Shown here one piece after another: positions 1 to 6,760 of a DNA stretch of 17,001 nt (the first letter of the stretch is position 1; every line of letters begins with the position of its first letter). The stretch lies in assembly GCA_012026715.1 (NCBI GenBank), contig VEPB01000295.1, forward strand, positions 1 to 17,001, given 5' to 3'. The position numbers and the translations under genes are program-made. Source of the stretch: Methylococcaceae bacterium (GTDB lineage: Bacteria; Pseudomonadota; Gammaproteobacteria; Methylococcales; Methylococcaceae). The notes beneath the pieces are model-generated. The model saw only the letters and a program-made list of their open reading frames with translations. It had not been told where the DNA came from and ran no database searches.

Positions 1-95
1 GCCAATCCCTGGTGGTCTGGGCCATCCGCGAAGGGCGCCAGTGCGCCCGCGCCGTTGACGAATTCCTCATGGGCAGTTCCGACCTGCCCCGCTAG
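1..95 (+). CDS. gltD: Glutamate synthase small subunit, C-terminal end (partial)
   Basis: Only the last 30 codons are present; the gene starts before the window. The frame beginning at base 3 reads QSLVVWAIREGRQCARAVDE and ends SSDLPR before the TAG at 93-95. This is the typical C-terminus of the NADPH glutamate synthase beta subunit, where a GQSLVVWAI.EGR segment closes the NAD(P)H-binding domain. The family passes electrons from NADPH to the large subunit GltB, which makes glutamate from glutamine and 2-oxoglutarate in the cytoplasm. Identification rests on this short but characteristic tail. Related FAD/NAD(P)-binding oxidoreductases, such as the PreT or AegA type, share the fold and cannot be fully excluded. 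The next gene on this strand, trkH, starts 66 bases later and has no functional link to it. Confidence 0.8.
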   Translation, partial: QSLVVWAIREGRQCARAVDEFLMGSSDLPR

Positions 96-108
96 GGGCT
101 TGCATTCC

Positions 109-135
109 GCGCCGCGGCTCGCCAGGCCGCGGTGC
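109..135 (+). terminator. GC-rich hairpin between gltD and trkH (possible terminator)
   Basis: CCGCGGC at 112-118 and GCCGCGG at 126-132 pair perfectly around a 7-base loop. The stem extends to 109-135 with one G-T pair. It lies 14 bases after the gltD stop codon. No T-run follows, so this is not a canonical intrinsic terminator. It may stabilise the gltD 3' end or limit readthrough. The GTG at 132 lies inside the right arm, which argues against using it as the trkH start. Confidence 0.35.
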
Positions 136-161
136 CTACCCTTCCTAGCTGCATTCCTGCG

Positions 162-1619
162 ATGACGAGAATCTTCACCCTCGCCCGCGTCTTCGGTCTG
201 ATGCTGATGGTGTTCAGCTCAACTTACGTCCTGCCCATCGCGACTTCACTGATTTATCGCGATGGCACCGTCATGCTGTTCATCGAAGACATGGGCCTGA
301 CCTTCGGCGCGGGCGGGTTCCTGTGGTTGGTGGCGCGGCACGAAGTGGGCGAACTGAAGGCGAAGGACGGCTTCTTGCTGGTAGTGATGGCATGGATCGG
401 AATGGCGGGCTTCGCAACCTTTCCGCTGCTTTCCAACATCCCGGGCCTATCCTTTGTCGACGCCTACTTCGAAACTATGTCAGGGCTGACCACCACCGGC
501 GCGACGGTGCTAAGCGGCCTCGACAACCTGGCGCCGGCCATCAACCTGTGGCGCCATGAATTGACGTGGATCGGCGGGATGGGGATCATCGTCATGGCGG
601 TCGCCATTCTTCCCGTACTGGGTGTCGGTGGGCGCCAGCTGTTCATGGCGGAAACGCCGGGGCCGATCAAGGACAGCAAACTCGCCCCCCGCATCACCGA
701 AACCGCCAAGAATCTCTGGCTGGTTTACGGCGGCATCACCCTGGCGTGTGCCGTAAGCCTGAAGCTGGTCGGGATGAACTGGCTGGATGCGGTCTGCCAC
801 GCGTTTGCCACGATGGGGCTAGGCGGGTTTTCCACCCATGATGCCAGCGTCGGCTATTTCGACTCGCCGGCGATCGAAATAGTGCTCATGGTGTTCATGG
901 TGCTGGCGGGCATGAATTTCGCCACCCATTACCTGGTCCTCCATAACCGCAGCCTGAGACCTTACCGGCTGGATACCGAGGCCTATCCCTATCTGGGGCT
1001 GTTGCTGGGTTCGTGTCTGGGCATCGGGTATTTTCTGTATGCCAGCGGAACCTATGGCGACTTGAGTACTTCCTTGCGCCATGCCAGTTTCAATCTGATC
1101 ACCATCGCCACCGACTGTGGTTTCGCCAGCGTGGATTTCAATCAGTGGCCGGTGTTTGCGCCGCTGTGGATGCTGTTTCTGAGCTGCGTGACCGTATGCA
1201 CCGGCTCGACCGGCGGCGGGATCAAGATGATGCGGACCCTGATCCTCATCAAGCAGAGTCAGTTGCAGATGCTGCTTTTGACCCATCCCACCGCCGCCAA
1301 CCCCCTCAAGATCGGCAAGATGGTGGTCTCCTCCCACATCCTGCTGTCGGTGCTGGGGTTCATCTTCGTCTATTTCATGAGCATCGTCATCCTGACCCTG
1401 GCGCTGATCATGTCCGGCATGGATGTCGTCTCTTCCTTCTCGGCGATCATCGCCTGCATCAACAACGCCGGCCCAGGCTTGGGCCAGGTCGGTCCCGCCA
1501 GCAATTTCTCCAGCCTCAACGACTTCCAGACTTGGACCTGTACCCTCGCCATGTTCCTGGGCCGTATCGAAGTATTCACAGCCCTGATCATATTTACTCC
1601 GGCGTTTTGGAGGAAGTAG
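162..1619 (+). CDS. trkH: Trk potassium uptake system, membrane-spanning subunit TrkH
   Basis: A 485-residue integral inner-membrane protein (E. coli TrkH is about 483) that imports K+ as the pore subunit of the Trk system. Four selectivity-filter loops are visible: SGLTTTGAT with Gly113, ATMGLGGFSTHD near Gly221, ATDCGFAS with Gly320 and INNAGPGLG with Gly437. The conserved GSTGGGIKMMR segment, part of the gating region, lies between the third and fourth pores. The chain is hydrophobic throughout. The frame opens at a GTG at 132, but I prefer the ATG at 162. The protein then begins MTRIFTLARVFGLMLMVFS like other TrkH proteins, and the GTG sits in a hairpin. Neither start has a clear Shine-Dalgarno sequence. 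The regulatory NAD-binding subunit TrkA is not in the window. The gene converges with the minus-strand gene ending at 1684; the 64 bases between them show no clear terminator. Confidence 0.95.
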   Translation: MTRIFTLARVFGLMLMVFSSTYVLPIATSLIYRDGTVMLFIEDMGLTFGAGGFLWLVARHEVGELKAKDGFLLVVMAWIGMAGFATFPLLSNIPGLSFVDAYFETMSGLTTTGATVLSGLDNLAPAINLWRHELTWIGGMGIIVMAVAILPVLGVGGRQLFMAETPGPIKDSKLAPRITETAKNLWLVYGGITLACAVSLKLVGMNWLDAVCHAFATMGLGGFSTHDASVGYFDSPAIEIVLMVFMVLAGMNFATHYLVLHNRSLRPYRLDTEAYPYLGLLLGSCLGIGYFLYASGTYGDLSTSLRHASFNLITIATDCGFASVDFNQWPVFAPLWMLFLSCVTVCTGSTGGGIKMMRTLILIKQSQLQMLLLTHPTAANPLKIGKMVVSSHILLSVLGFIFVYFMSIVILTLALIMSGMDVVSSFSAIIACINNAGPGLGQVGPASNFSSLNDFQTWTCTLAMFLGRIEVFTALIIFTPAFWRK

Positions 1620-1683
1620 TTATCTGAGATTTTACGTAGTGTATTGCTATGTGGTTACCATCGGGGGGCGACGTCAGTGGTCA

Positions 1684-2106
1684 TCAACACTGTGGAGGAT
1701 TGTCCGGATACCAATCTCCAGGAGCCAATACTTGGCTGCAGCTATTTCTCTTTTTGAAACACTTGCAGTATTCGTAGGCGCTGCCAGTGGCGCTGATCAT
1801 TGTTTTGCAGCATTCGACGCTCCCAATCTGCTTCTCAGTTTCGACGAATTCAAAAGTAGTACTCTTCACTATTCTGTTTTCTCTTTTAAAAGCCTTGCAA
1901 TCTTTGTCGCACTTTCGCATTTCTAATGGGCGACCGGGTTCTGGATATATTACGATTTTATCAGCGTCAGGAAACTCAACTGAGTGAATTCTGCCAGGAG
2001 TTTCCGGTATGGTAAGGAGTGCGGTGAGAATGGCGGTGAGTATGCCGACCAACAGCCAAAGTAGACCCACTTGGTTGGTTTGCATGTATCGAACTACAGT
2101 TTTCAT
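1684..2106 (-). CDS. Small single-pass membrane protein with cysteine-rich periplasmic domain
   Basis: 140 residues, family not recognised. Start ATG is at 2106 with AGGAG at 2115-2119, eight bases upstream. Residues 1-12 are short and basic, followed by one hydrophobic segment (about 13-33, rich in Leu, Ile and Ala) without a clear signal-peptidase site. It is probably a signal anchor with the C-terminus in the periplasm. The exported part has eight cysteines: C-X3-C, then a CC pair, a CxC motif (EYCKCF), and two more toward the end, finishing PPQC. The even number suggests disulfides. The gene starts 44 bases after the stop of BARREL-2 and is very likely co-transcribed with it. It occupies the same place relative to BARREL-2 as the six-cysteine genes do relative to BARREL-1, but its cysteine pattern differs and I cannot align it to them. 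Base composition is low in GC compared with flanking housekeeping genes. Role unknown. Confidence 0.7.
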   Translation of the reverse strand: MKTVVRYMQTNQVGLLWLLVGILTAILTALLTIPETPGRIHSVEFPDADKIVIYPEPGRPLEMRKCDKDCKAFKRENRIVKSTTFEFVETEKQIGSVECCKTMISATGSAYEYCKCFKKRNSCSQVLAPGDWYPDNPPQC

Positions 2107-2150
2107 GATGTTATCTCCTGGTGCGGTAGCTAGCGTTGTGGCTTATTGTT

Positions 2151-5100
2151 CTAAAACGACAGGCTTACTTGGCCATAGAAAATTTGGTCCGGAACTAACC
2201 GTGGGTCTGGATTTGTTGGGACGATAACGTTGATGTCTTGGAATTTGAATTTCTGGTTGAAGGTATTCTTAAATCCAATCCGGGCAAGGCCGTTTCGTTT
2301 TGGAAAACGGTAGCCCGCTGAGATATCGAACGTCCAAAAGTTACTTTCCTTGTCGCTGTTTTTTGAGTCGGGATCATAGTGGATAAATTGCGTTACATGT
2401 TCGGTGCCGAACGAGGCGAATAGGCCGTTGGGGTGATAGAAATTAAGGGTAATTGGGAAGCGATGGGTTTGGAACTGATTGACAGATGTGTTATTAAACA
2501 AATTCTGGAACCCTTCAAGAAAATACTCGGCTCCGAAGGACATCCACTTGGCTGGGGTCCAGTAAAAATATGCGCGGTGGAACTGTTCATTCTGCCGTCT
2601 GAACGTTGTCGAGTCTTGTCCTATAATGGGTACTTCTACGTCTCTCCAGCTAGCTTCAAATCCCGAAAAAACCGTGGATGAAAATTCGTGGTCGATCCCA
2701 ACGCCAAATCGCGACCCATAGCTTCCATTAATATCGTCAAAAAACTGGTTGAGCCCAGCAATTTGAGTGGGTTGCAGTGTTTGATTGGATACGAACGGGC
2801 GTTTCAGGAACTTAAACCAGGCTGCCCGCAATGTGGTCTTAGGTGTAATATTCCAAACCAAGCCAAGTTTGGGGTTGATTCTGGAGATCGGTTTGAAAAC
2901 AGTATTCTGCTGATTAAAGTAATCCGCGCTCATGCCGGCAATGGCGGTAAATGATTTAGTCAGTTGAAATGTCCCATAAATGTGGCCGTCCCAGAACTGA
3001 AGGTTCCCTGTATTATGAGAAAAGTTAGGTCCTCGGTCGTCTACGGTATTGGTAACGTCTGTCCCAGTCTGAGTAACGTGCTCGATGCCAGATACTACAT
3101 TAACGGCAGCGTTGGCCCAGCGGTACTGAAGCGCTGAATCAAAATTGTCGATGGCAGAGCTTGTCTTCCGCAGGATTCCTTCATCAGAGGAGCTTGAGTA
3201 GAAATCTTGCGCGGCATAAATGAACGAAGCCAACACATCGTGGCCAGGGTTGGGGCTAAATCGCGCACCAACCCTCGCGGTGGTCTTGTTCAAAGTGTTA
3301 CGCTCTGTTGGGCTGAAGCTCCTCGGGTCAAAAAACAAATTTCGGTCTCCCCATGAGCTGTTGCGGTCACGCAGTTCGGTCTGGACGGTGAACAGCGGGG
3401 AAACCTGATATTGCGCAAACGCAGTATACAGATTGTGATCGATATAGTTGTTTTCACGAAAGCCGTCAGAGTTGTAATGAAATTGGCCAAGGCTGTAGGA
3501 AAAAGGGCCTTTTACGCCGGACAACAATGCTTCATCGGCTGCTGTGTTATTGCTCGCCATGAGTCCGGATAGCCTAATGTTCGGCTTGTTTCGTTCGAAA
3601 AGTGGATTGAATTCCTGAAAGGCTGCAGTGGAGGGTCCGAGCTGGTTGCCTGTCAGGAGGTCTTTTTCTGCGAGTTGCGGCGAAATCGGCAGCACATTTT
3701 CGGATTGTAGAAGCTGCGATTGGAGTAGTTCACTGGCCCGCGCGATATCGTGACGAGGAAGGCGAGTATATAGGTCGCCCAGCAACCGATGAGCAGAGAA
3801 ATCGTTCGGATCGCGTATCGACGCTTTCCATCCTTGCAAAAAACCCATCTGCTCGAAAGTCAAGGTGCTGTAGATTCTCCCGAGTGCTGCGCTTCTGGCG
3901 GCGGAGTCGCTGTCCAACAGCTGTTTCGAGCGATAGACTGCGCGGTTGTCATTCAGCTCTATCGCCCTCTGTAAATCGTGCAGCGCTTCGACCGGCCGGT
4001 TTTCCGTCTGCTTTTTGATGGCATCGTAAAAATGCGGCGTCGGGTCTTTGGGGTCGTATTGTCTAGCCAGTTCAAACTGGGTTTCGGCTAATTCATTCCG
4101 CTTTTGCTCGTAATAAGCCTTGCCTAGATAACTGCGGATCAGCGAATCGTTGGGGTCGAGGTTGGCGGCGACTTCGATGTCTTCGGTGCCGGGTTCCAGA
4201 TCGCCGTTGCGGATTTTTGCGAGCCCAAGTCCGAAATGGGCGAGGGGGTCGAAGGAGTCGAGTTCGATGGCTTTCTGGAAGCTTTGCGTGGCTTCGTCGG
4301 TGTCGGTTTCCATCAGTTGGGTGAAGCCGAGGACGGTTCGAGCGCGGCCCAACTTGGGATTTAGCTGGGTGGCTCGTTCTGCTGCCCGGCGGGCTTTGCT
4401 TCTTTCTCCCAGGGAGGCCAGCAGTTCGGCATGGCGGGCGTGGGCGAGGCCATTTTCGGGGTCGATGCGTAATGCCGCTTCCACCGACTCACGAGCCTGG
4501 TCCAATTCGAAGCGGGCCTGTTCCGCATAGGAACGCGCCAGCAATGGAATTGGCGAGGTGGGCTCACTGGCGGCGGCTTCGTTGGCCAGGAAAAGCGCCT
4601 GTTCCTTGTCGTTGCGGGCAAGGGCGATCATCGCCAGCAGCGACTTGGCACTGGCGTTGGCCGGCTTGGAACGGACGGCTTGGCGAATGAGCGGTTCCGC
4701 CTGGTCCACCTGGCCCACCGTCAGCAGCAGGGCCGCCTGGAAGGCGAGCGCATCGGGGGCCGACCGCTCCGGCTCGGGAACCTGCTCCAGGCTCGTGAAA
4801 GCATCCGCGATACGTCCGGCCTGATACAGGTTGATGGCCTTGCGCAGCGTCGGATCCTTCGCCGAACGGAGCAACGCGCGGGTGTCGATGATGGGCGGAT
4901 AGTAAAGTGCCCACTGCACCGCATCGCGGGGCCTGATGAGTAGTTTGATCCGGGGCGCCTGGCCGGACTCGGCGATGCCGGTTTGGCCCTTGGTCAGGCT
5001 CAGTTTGCCTTTGGCGTTGCTGAGGCGGACCGTTCCTTCGAAGACGGTGACTTCGGTCTGGTCGCCGGTGCTGGATACCAGAAACTCAGTGCCTTCGATG

Positions 5101-5492
5101 CCGGCATTAACGAAGGGGGTGGTGACGTCGAAATGCCGTGGGGTATGACTGCGGACGTGGACGTCGCCATAATCGACCGCCAATACCACGCGATCCGCGA
5201 CGGTGAGAAAGTTGACCAGAGTGTTCTGATTCAGGGATACCCGGGTGGCAAGGTTTTCCAGCATCGCCAATACCGCGCGGCTCAGGGCGCCGGTTCGAAC
5301 CCGGTCTTCCACGCAGTAACCCTGTTGCAGGATCGCAGGCTGCCAAACCGCCCGCCGCGCGAACTGCGCATCGACCTGGCCCAATGCCGAAACCAGTTGC
5401 GTTACAGGCTGCCGGCAAGTCTGTTCGTAAGCCCACCCGCTGGTGCTGGCCAGTAAGAGCAAACACGCAAGCGCGCGAGCATTCACGATCAT
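2151..5492 (-). CDS. FecR domain / TPR repeat / outer-membrane beta-barrel protein (BARREL-2)
   Basis: 1113 residues, start ATG at 5492 with GAGGGG at 5500-5505. A signal peptide (residues 1-21, cut after GWA) indicates export. Residues about 60-178 form a FecR-like domain: CVEDRVRTG, then HFDVTTPFVNAGIEGTEFLV and VTVFEGTVRLS. Residues about 215-600 are helical TPR repeats; clear units include DPNDSLIRSYLGKAYYEQKR and PVEALHDLQRAIELND. From about 630 to the end the sequence alternates like a beta-barrel, contains NPKLGLVWNITPKTTLRAAW as in TonB-dependent receptor barrels, and ends in the outer-membrane signature YGQVSLSF. No plug domain or TonB box is seen. Cys26 and Cys60 are conserved in the upstream paralogue at identical spacing. 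I infer an outer-membrane pore or receptor with a periplasmic interaction arm; the substrate is unknown. The TPR-plus-barrel layout recalls polysaccharide exporters such as PgaA or BcsC, but the FecR domain is not typical of them. GC content drops in the barrel half. Confidence 0.85.
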   Translation of the reverse strand: MIVNARALACLLLLASTSGWAYEQTCRQPVTQLVSALGQVDAQFARRAVWQPAILQQGYCVEDRVRTGALSRAVLAMLENLATRVSLNQNTLVNFLTVADRVVLAVDYGDVHVRSHTPRHFDVTTPFVNAGIEGTEFLVSSTGDQTEVTVFEGTVRLSNAKGKLSLTKGQTGIAESGQAPRIKLLIRPRDAVQWALYYPPIIDTRALLRSAKDPTLRKAINLYQAGRIADAFTSLEQVPEPERSAPDALAFQAALLLTVGQVDQAEPLIRQAVRSKPANASAKSLLAMIALARNDKEQALFLANEAAASEPTSPIPLLARSYAEQARFELDQARESVEAALRIDPENGLAHARHAELLASLGERSKARRAAERATQLNPKLGRARTVLGFTQLMETDTDEATQSFQKAIELDSFDPLAHFGLGLAKIRNGDLEPGTEDIEVAANLDPNDSLIRSYLGKAYYEQKRNELAETQFELARQYDPKDPTPHFYDAIKKQTENRPVEALHDLQRAIELNDNRAVYRSKQLLDSDSAARSAALGRIYSTLTFEQMGFLQGWKASIRDPNDFSAHRLLGDLYTRLPRHDIARASELLQSQLLQSENVLPISPQLAEKDLLTGNQLGPSTAAFQEFNPLFERNKPNIRLSGLMASNNTAADEALLSGVKGPFSYSLGQFHYNSDGFRENNYIDHNLYTAFAQYQVSPLFTVQTELRDRNSSWGDRNLFFDPRSFSPTERNTLNKTTARVGARFSPNPGHDVLASFIYAAQDFYSSSSDEGILRKTSSAIDNFDSALQYRWANAAVNVVSGIEHVTQTGTDVTNTVDDRGPNFSHNTGNLQFWDGHIYGTFQLTKSFTAIAGMSADYFNQQNTVFKPISRINPKLGLVWNITPKTTLRAAWFKFLKRPFVSNQTLQPTQIAGLNQFFDDINGSYGSRFGVGIDHEFSSTVFSGFEASWRDVEVPIIGQDSTTFRRQNEQFHRAYFYWTPAKWMSFGAEYFLEGFQNLFNNTSVNQFQTHRFPITLNFYHPNGLFASFGTEHVTQFIHYDPDSKNSDKESNFWTFDISAGYRFPKRNGLARIGFKNTFNQKFKFQDINVIVPTNPDPRLVPDQIFYGQVSLSF

Positions 5493-5856
5493 CGGATTTC
5501 CCCTCGATGAATCCTTGTTCTAGTGTGAAGCGTTGGCGGATTCTAGGCAGATTATTGAACGTGTTACAAGTGAATATTCACCTCTTGATGTGGAGGTTCA
5601 GCCAGGTCATACCACGTCAAGGCGAAATGGTGTAATTAGGTGTTTCTGTTTTTGTGGGCTGGTCATATACTTTGATGTGACCGGAATTAGGAATTCTCTT
5701 GGGGGGTGATAATGGGCTAAGCTTTGGACCAAGTCCTCGAATATCGCAAGATGGCCGAAAGGAAGAACCGCCCAAAGCTGCAATCTGAATTTTATGAAGC
5801 CGGCGGCAGATAGATTCGGTGGCGTGTTTTTAAGATACCCTTCTGTATCGACGCTC
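5493..5856. other. 364-base low-GC intergenic region upstream of BARREL-2
   Basis: This is the longest gap inside the minus-strand cluster. Its low-coordinate end carries the ribosome binding site and a candidate promoter for the gene at 5492. The rest (about 5600-5856) holds only an unconvincing minus-strand frame that runs on into the neighbouring gene. A 5-base GATAC/GTATC hairpin lies just after the small-gene stop, but no T-run follows it. I see no tRNA, insertion-sequence end or clear repeat. Confidence 0.5.
5540..5569 (-). promoter_or_regulatory. Candidate sigma-70 promoter for BARREL-2
   Basis: On the minus strand, TTGTAA (5569-5564) and TAGAAT (5545-5540) are separated by 18 bases. 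The -10 is about 48 bases before the start codon at 5492. The same CTAGAATCCG block, preceded by TTGT at nearly the same distance, lies upstream of the paralogue at 10122-10150. That conservation in otherwise diverged DNA supports a real promoter, though shared ancestry alone could explain it. Confidence 0.45.
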
Positions 5857-6207
5857 TTACGGGCAAGGGGTCTCGCACTTCTGATGGTCGGGGAAGTTTT
5901 TCCGATAGACACAGAAATTCGATCCGCCTTGAGTGATGCTTCGACATTTCAGACTTCCATTACAAGGTTGGGCGCCGGCTGGAATGGTGCAGTTAGTCAG
6001 GATTTGTTTCTCCTGAATAAGAGATTTTGCTGTGTATGCGGCAAAGGCTACGAAAATGGCAATTAATCCACCCATTAACCATGGTCGGTCCCTGATAAGG
6101 TCCAGAAAGCGACTCACACTAAAGTGAGGGAATGGCGAGAAATGTTTAATGACAAAAGGATGATTGTGGCAATTGGTGGTCATCGCTCTGGTGTTATCCT
6201 TTAACAT
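5857..6207 (-). CDS. Small membrane-anchored six-cysteine protein A
   Basis: 116 residues, no recognised family. One hydrophobic segment (about residues 44-63, around WLMGGLIAIFVAFAAY) follows a basic N-terminus, so the C-terminal tail of about 50 residues should be periplasmic. The tail has six cysteines spaced C-X8-C-X5-C-X10-C-X11-C-X3-C, exactly as in the neighbouring gene at 6366-6647. It shares PCNGS, SITQ.G, CVY and KCETPC with that protein. The two are clear paralogues. Three disulfides are plausible, giving a small stable extracytoplasmic domain on a membrane tether. The start at 6207 has AGAGG at 6216-6220, eight bases upstream. The ATG at 6183 gives MTTN, matching MTSN in the paralogue, but has a poorly placed binding site. 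The gene lies between the two barrel genes, 158 bases after its paralogue. Low GC. Role unknown; a partner, ligand or regulator of the barrels is an inference from position. Confidence 0.7.
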   Translation of the reverse strand: MLKDNTRAMTTNCHNHPFVIKHFSPFPHFSVSRFLDLIRDRPWLMGGLIAIFVAFAAYTAKSLIQEKQILTNCTIPAGAQPCNGSLKCRSITQGGSNFCVYRKNFPDHQKCETPCP

Positions 6208-6215
6208 ATCAGCTG

Positions 6216-6220
6216 CCTCT
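6216..6220 (-). promoter_or_regulatory. Ribosome binding site favouring the 6207 start of protein A
   Basis: AGAGG on the minus strand, eight bases before the ATG at 6207. The alternative ATG at 6183 has only AAGGA about 13 bases upstream, which is too far for good pairing. Confidence 0.45.
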
Positions 6221-6365
6221 GTGAATTTATATCTGACGGTTGTATTTCAGGGGCTGGGTTATGGGTAAATATTTTTCGGTCGTTTTCTCTCCGTATTGAA
6301 GGTTTTTCATTTGGTATTGATGCGTGGATCTGAACTGTTTTATCCGATAGTTCCGTAAAAGGCTA

Positions 6366-6647
6366 TCAGGAGCACGGCGTTTCGCATTTTTTATGTGTTC
6401 CGATGTCTTGTTTGTACACGCAATAGCGCCTGCCGTCTTGAGTGATCGATGCGCAGTTTGTACTGCCGTTGCAAGGCACTGGATTGGATGGGATTACGCA
6501 TCCTGGGAGTATTTGTTCTGTCTGAGTGCTTTGCTTTAGTATGTAAATTATGAGCGATAAAATCGTAAGAGTTATAAAGGCAGCGAGCCAGGGATGATTT
6601 CTTGAGAGCGTTACGATAGCGTTATTGCGACGGAAATTTGATGTCAT
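6366..6647 (-). CDS. Small membrane-anchored six-cysteine protein B
   Basis: 93 residues. The ATG at 6647 follows GGAG at 6657-6660, nine bases upstream. A basic N-terminus is followed by one membrane segment (about residues 19-39, around WLAAFITLTILSLIIYIL) with no obvious cleavage site. It is probably a signal anchor with its tail in the periplasm. The tail carries six cysteines with spacing C-X8-C-X5-C-X10-C-X11-C-X3-C, identical to protein A, and ends KKCETPCS. Between the cysteines, only short motifs (CNGS, SITQ, CVY, CETPC) are shared, so the cysteine framework has been preserved while the loops varied. The gene lies 113 bases after the stop of BARREL-1, with no clear terminator between, so co-transcription is likely. 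I do not recognise the fold. The pattern is compatible with a small disulfide-stabilised binding or inhibitor-like domain, but nothing in the sequence fixes a function. Confidence 0.72.
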   Translation of the reverse strand: MTSNFRRNNAIVTLSRNHPWLAAFITLTILSLIIYILKQSTQTEQILPGCVIPSNPVPCNGSTNCASITQDGRRYCVYKQDIGTHKKCETPCS

Positions 6648-6760
6648 TATGTGTATCTCCGTTATTGCGGTTTGGAAACAGTGCGTGCTTTAGGATTGCT
6701 GCTGTTTTGCGGAGATTGAATGGCTCCTCTGCTATGGGATTTGTGTGGAAACCTTATTTG

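Noticed and set aside
1620..1683. Possible bidirectional terminator between trkH and the convergent small gene
   Set aside because: I looked for a hairpin with a T-run on either strand and found none convincing.
5820..5856. Short hairpin GATAC/GTATC just after protein A
   Set aside because: The stem is only five base pairs and no T-run follows on the minus strand, so it cannot be called a terminator.
5607..5912. 101-codon minus-strand frame in the gap before BARREL-2
   Set aside because: It overlaps the 3' end of the six-cysteine gene in another frame, lacks a good ribosome binding site, and has no signal, membrane or motif features like its neighbours.
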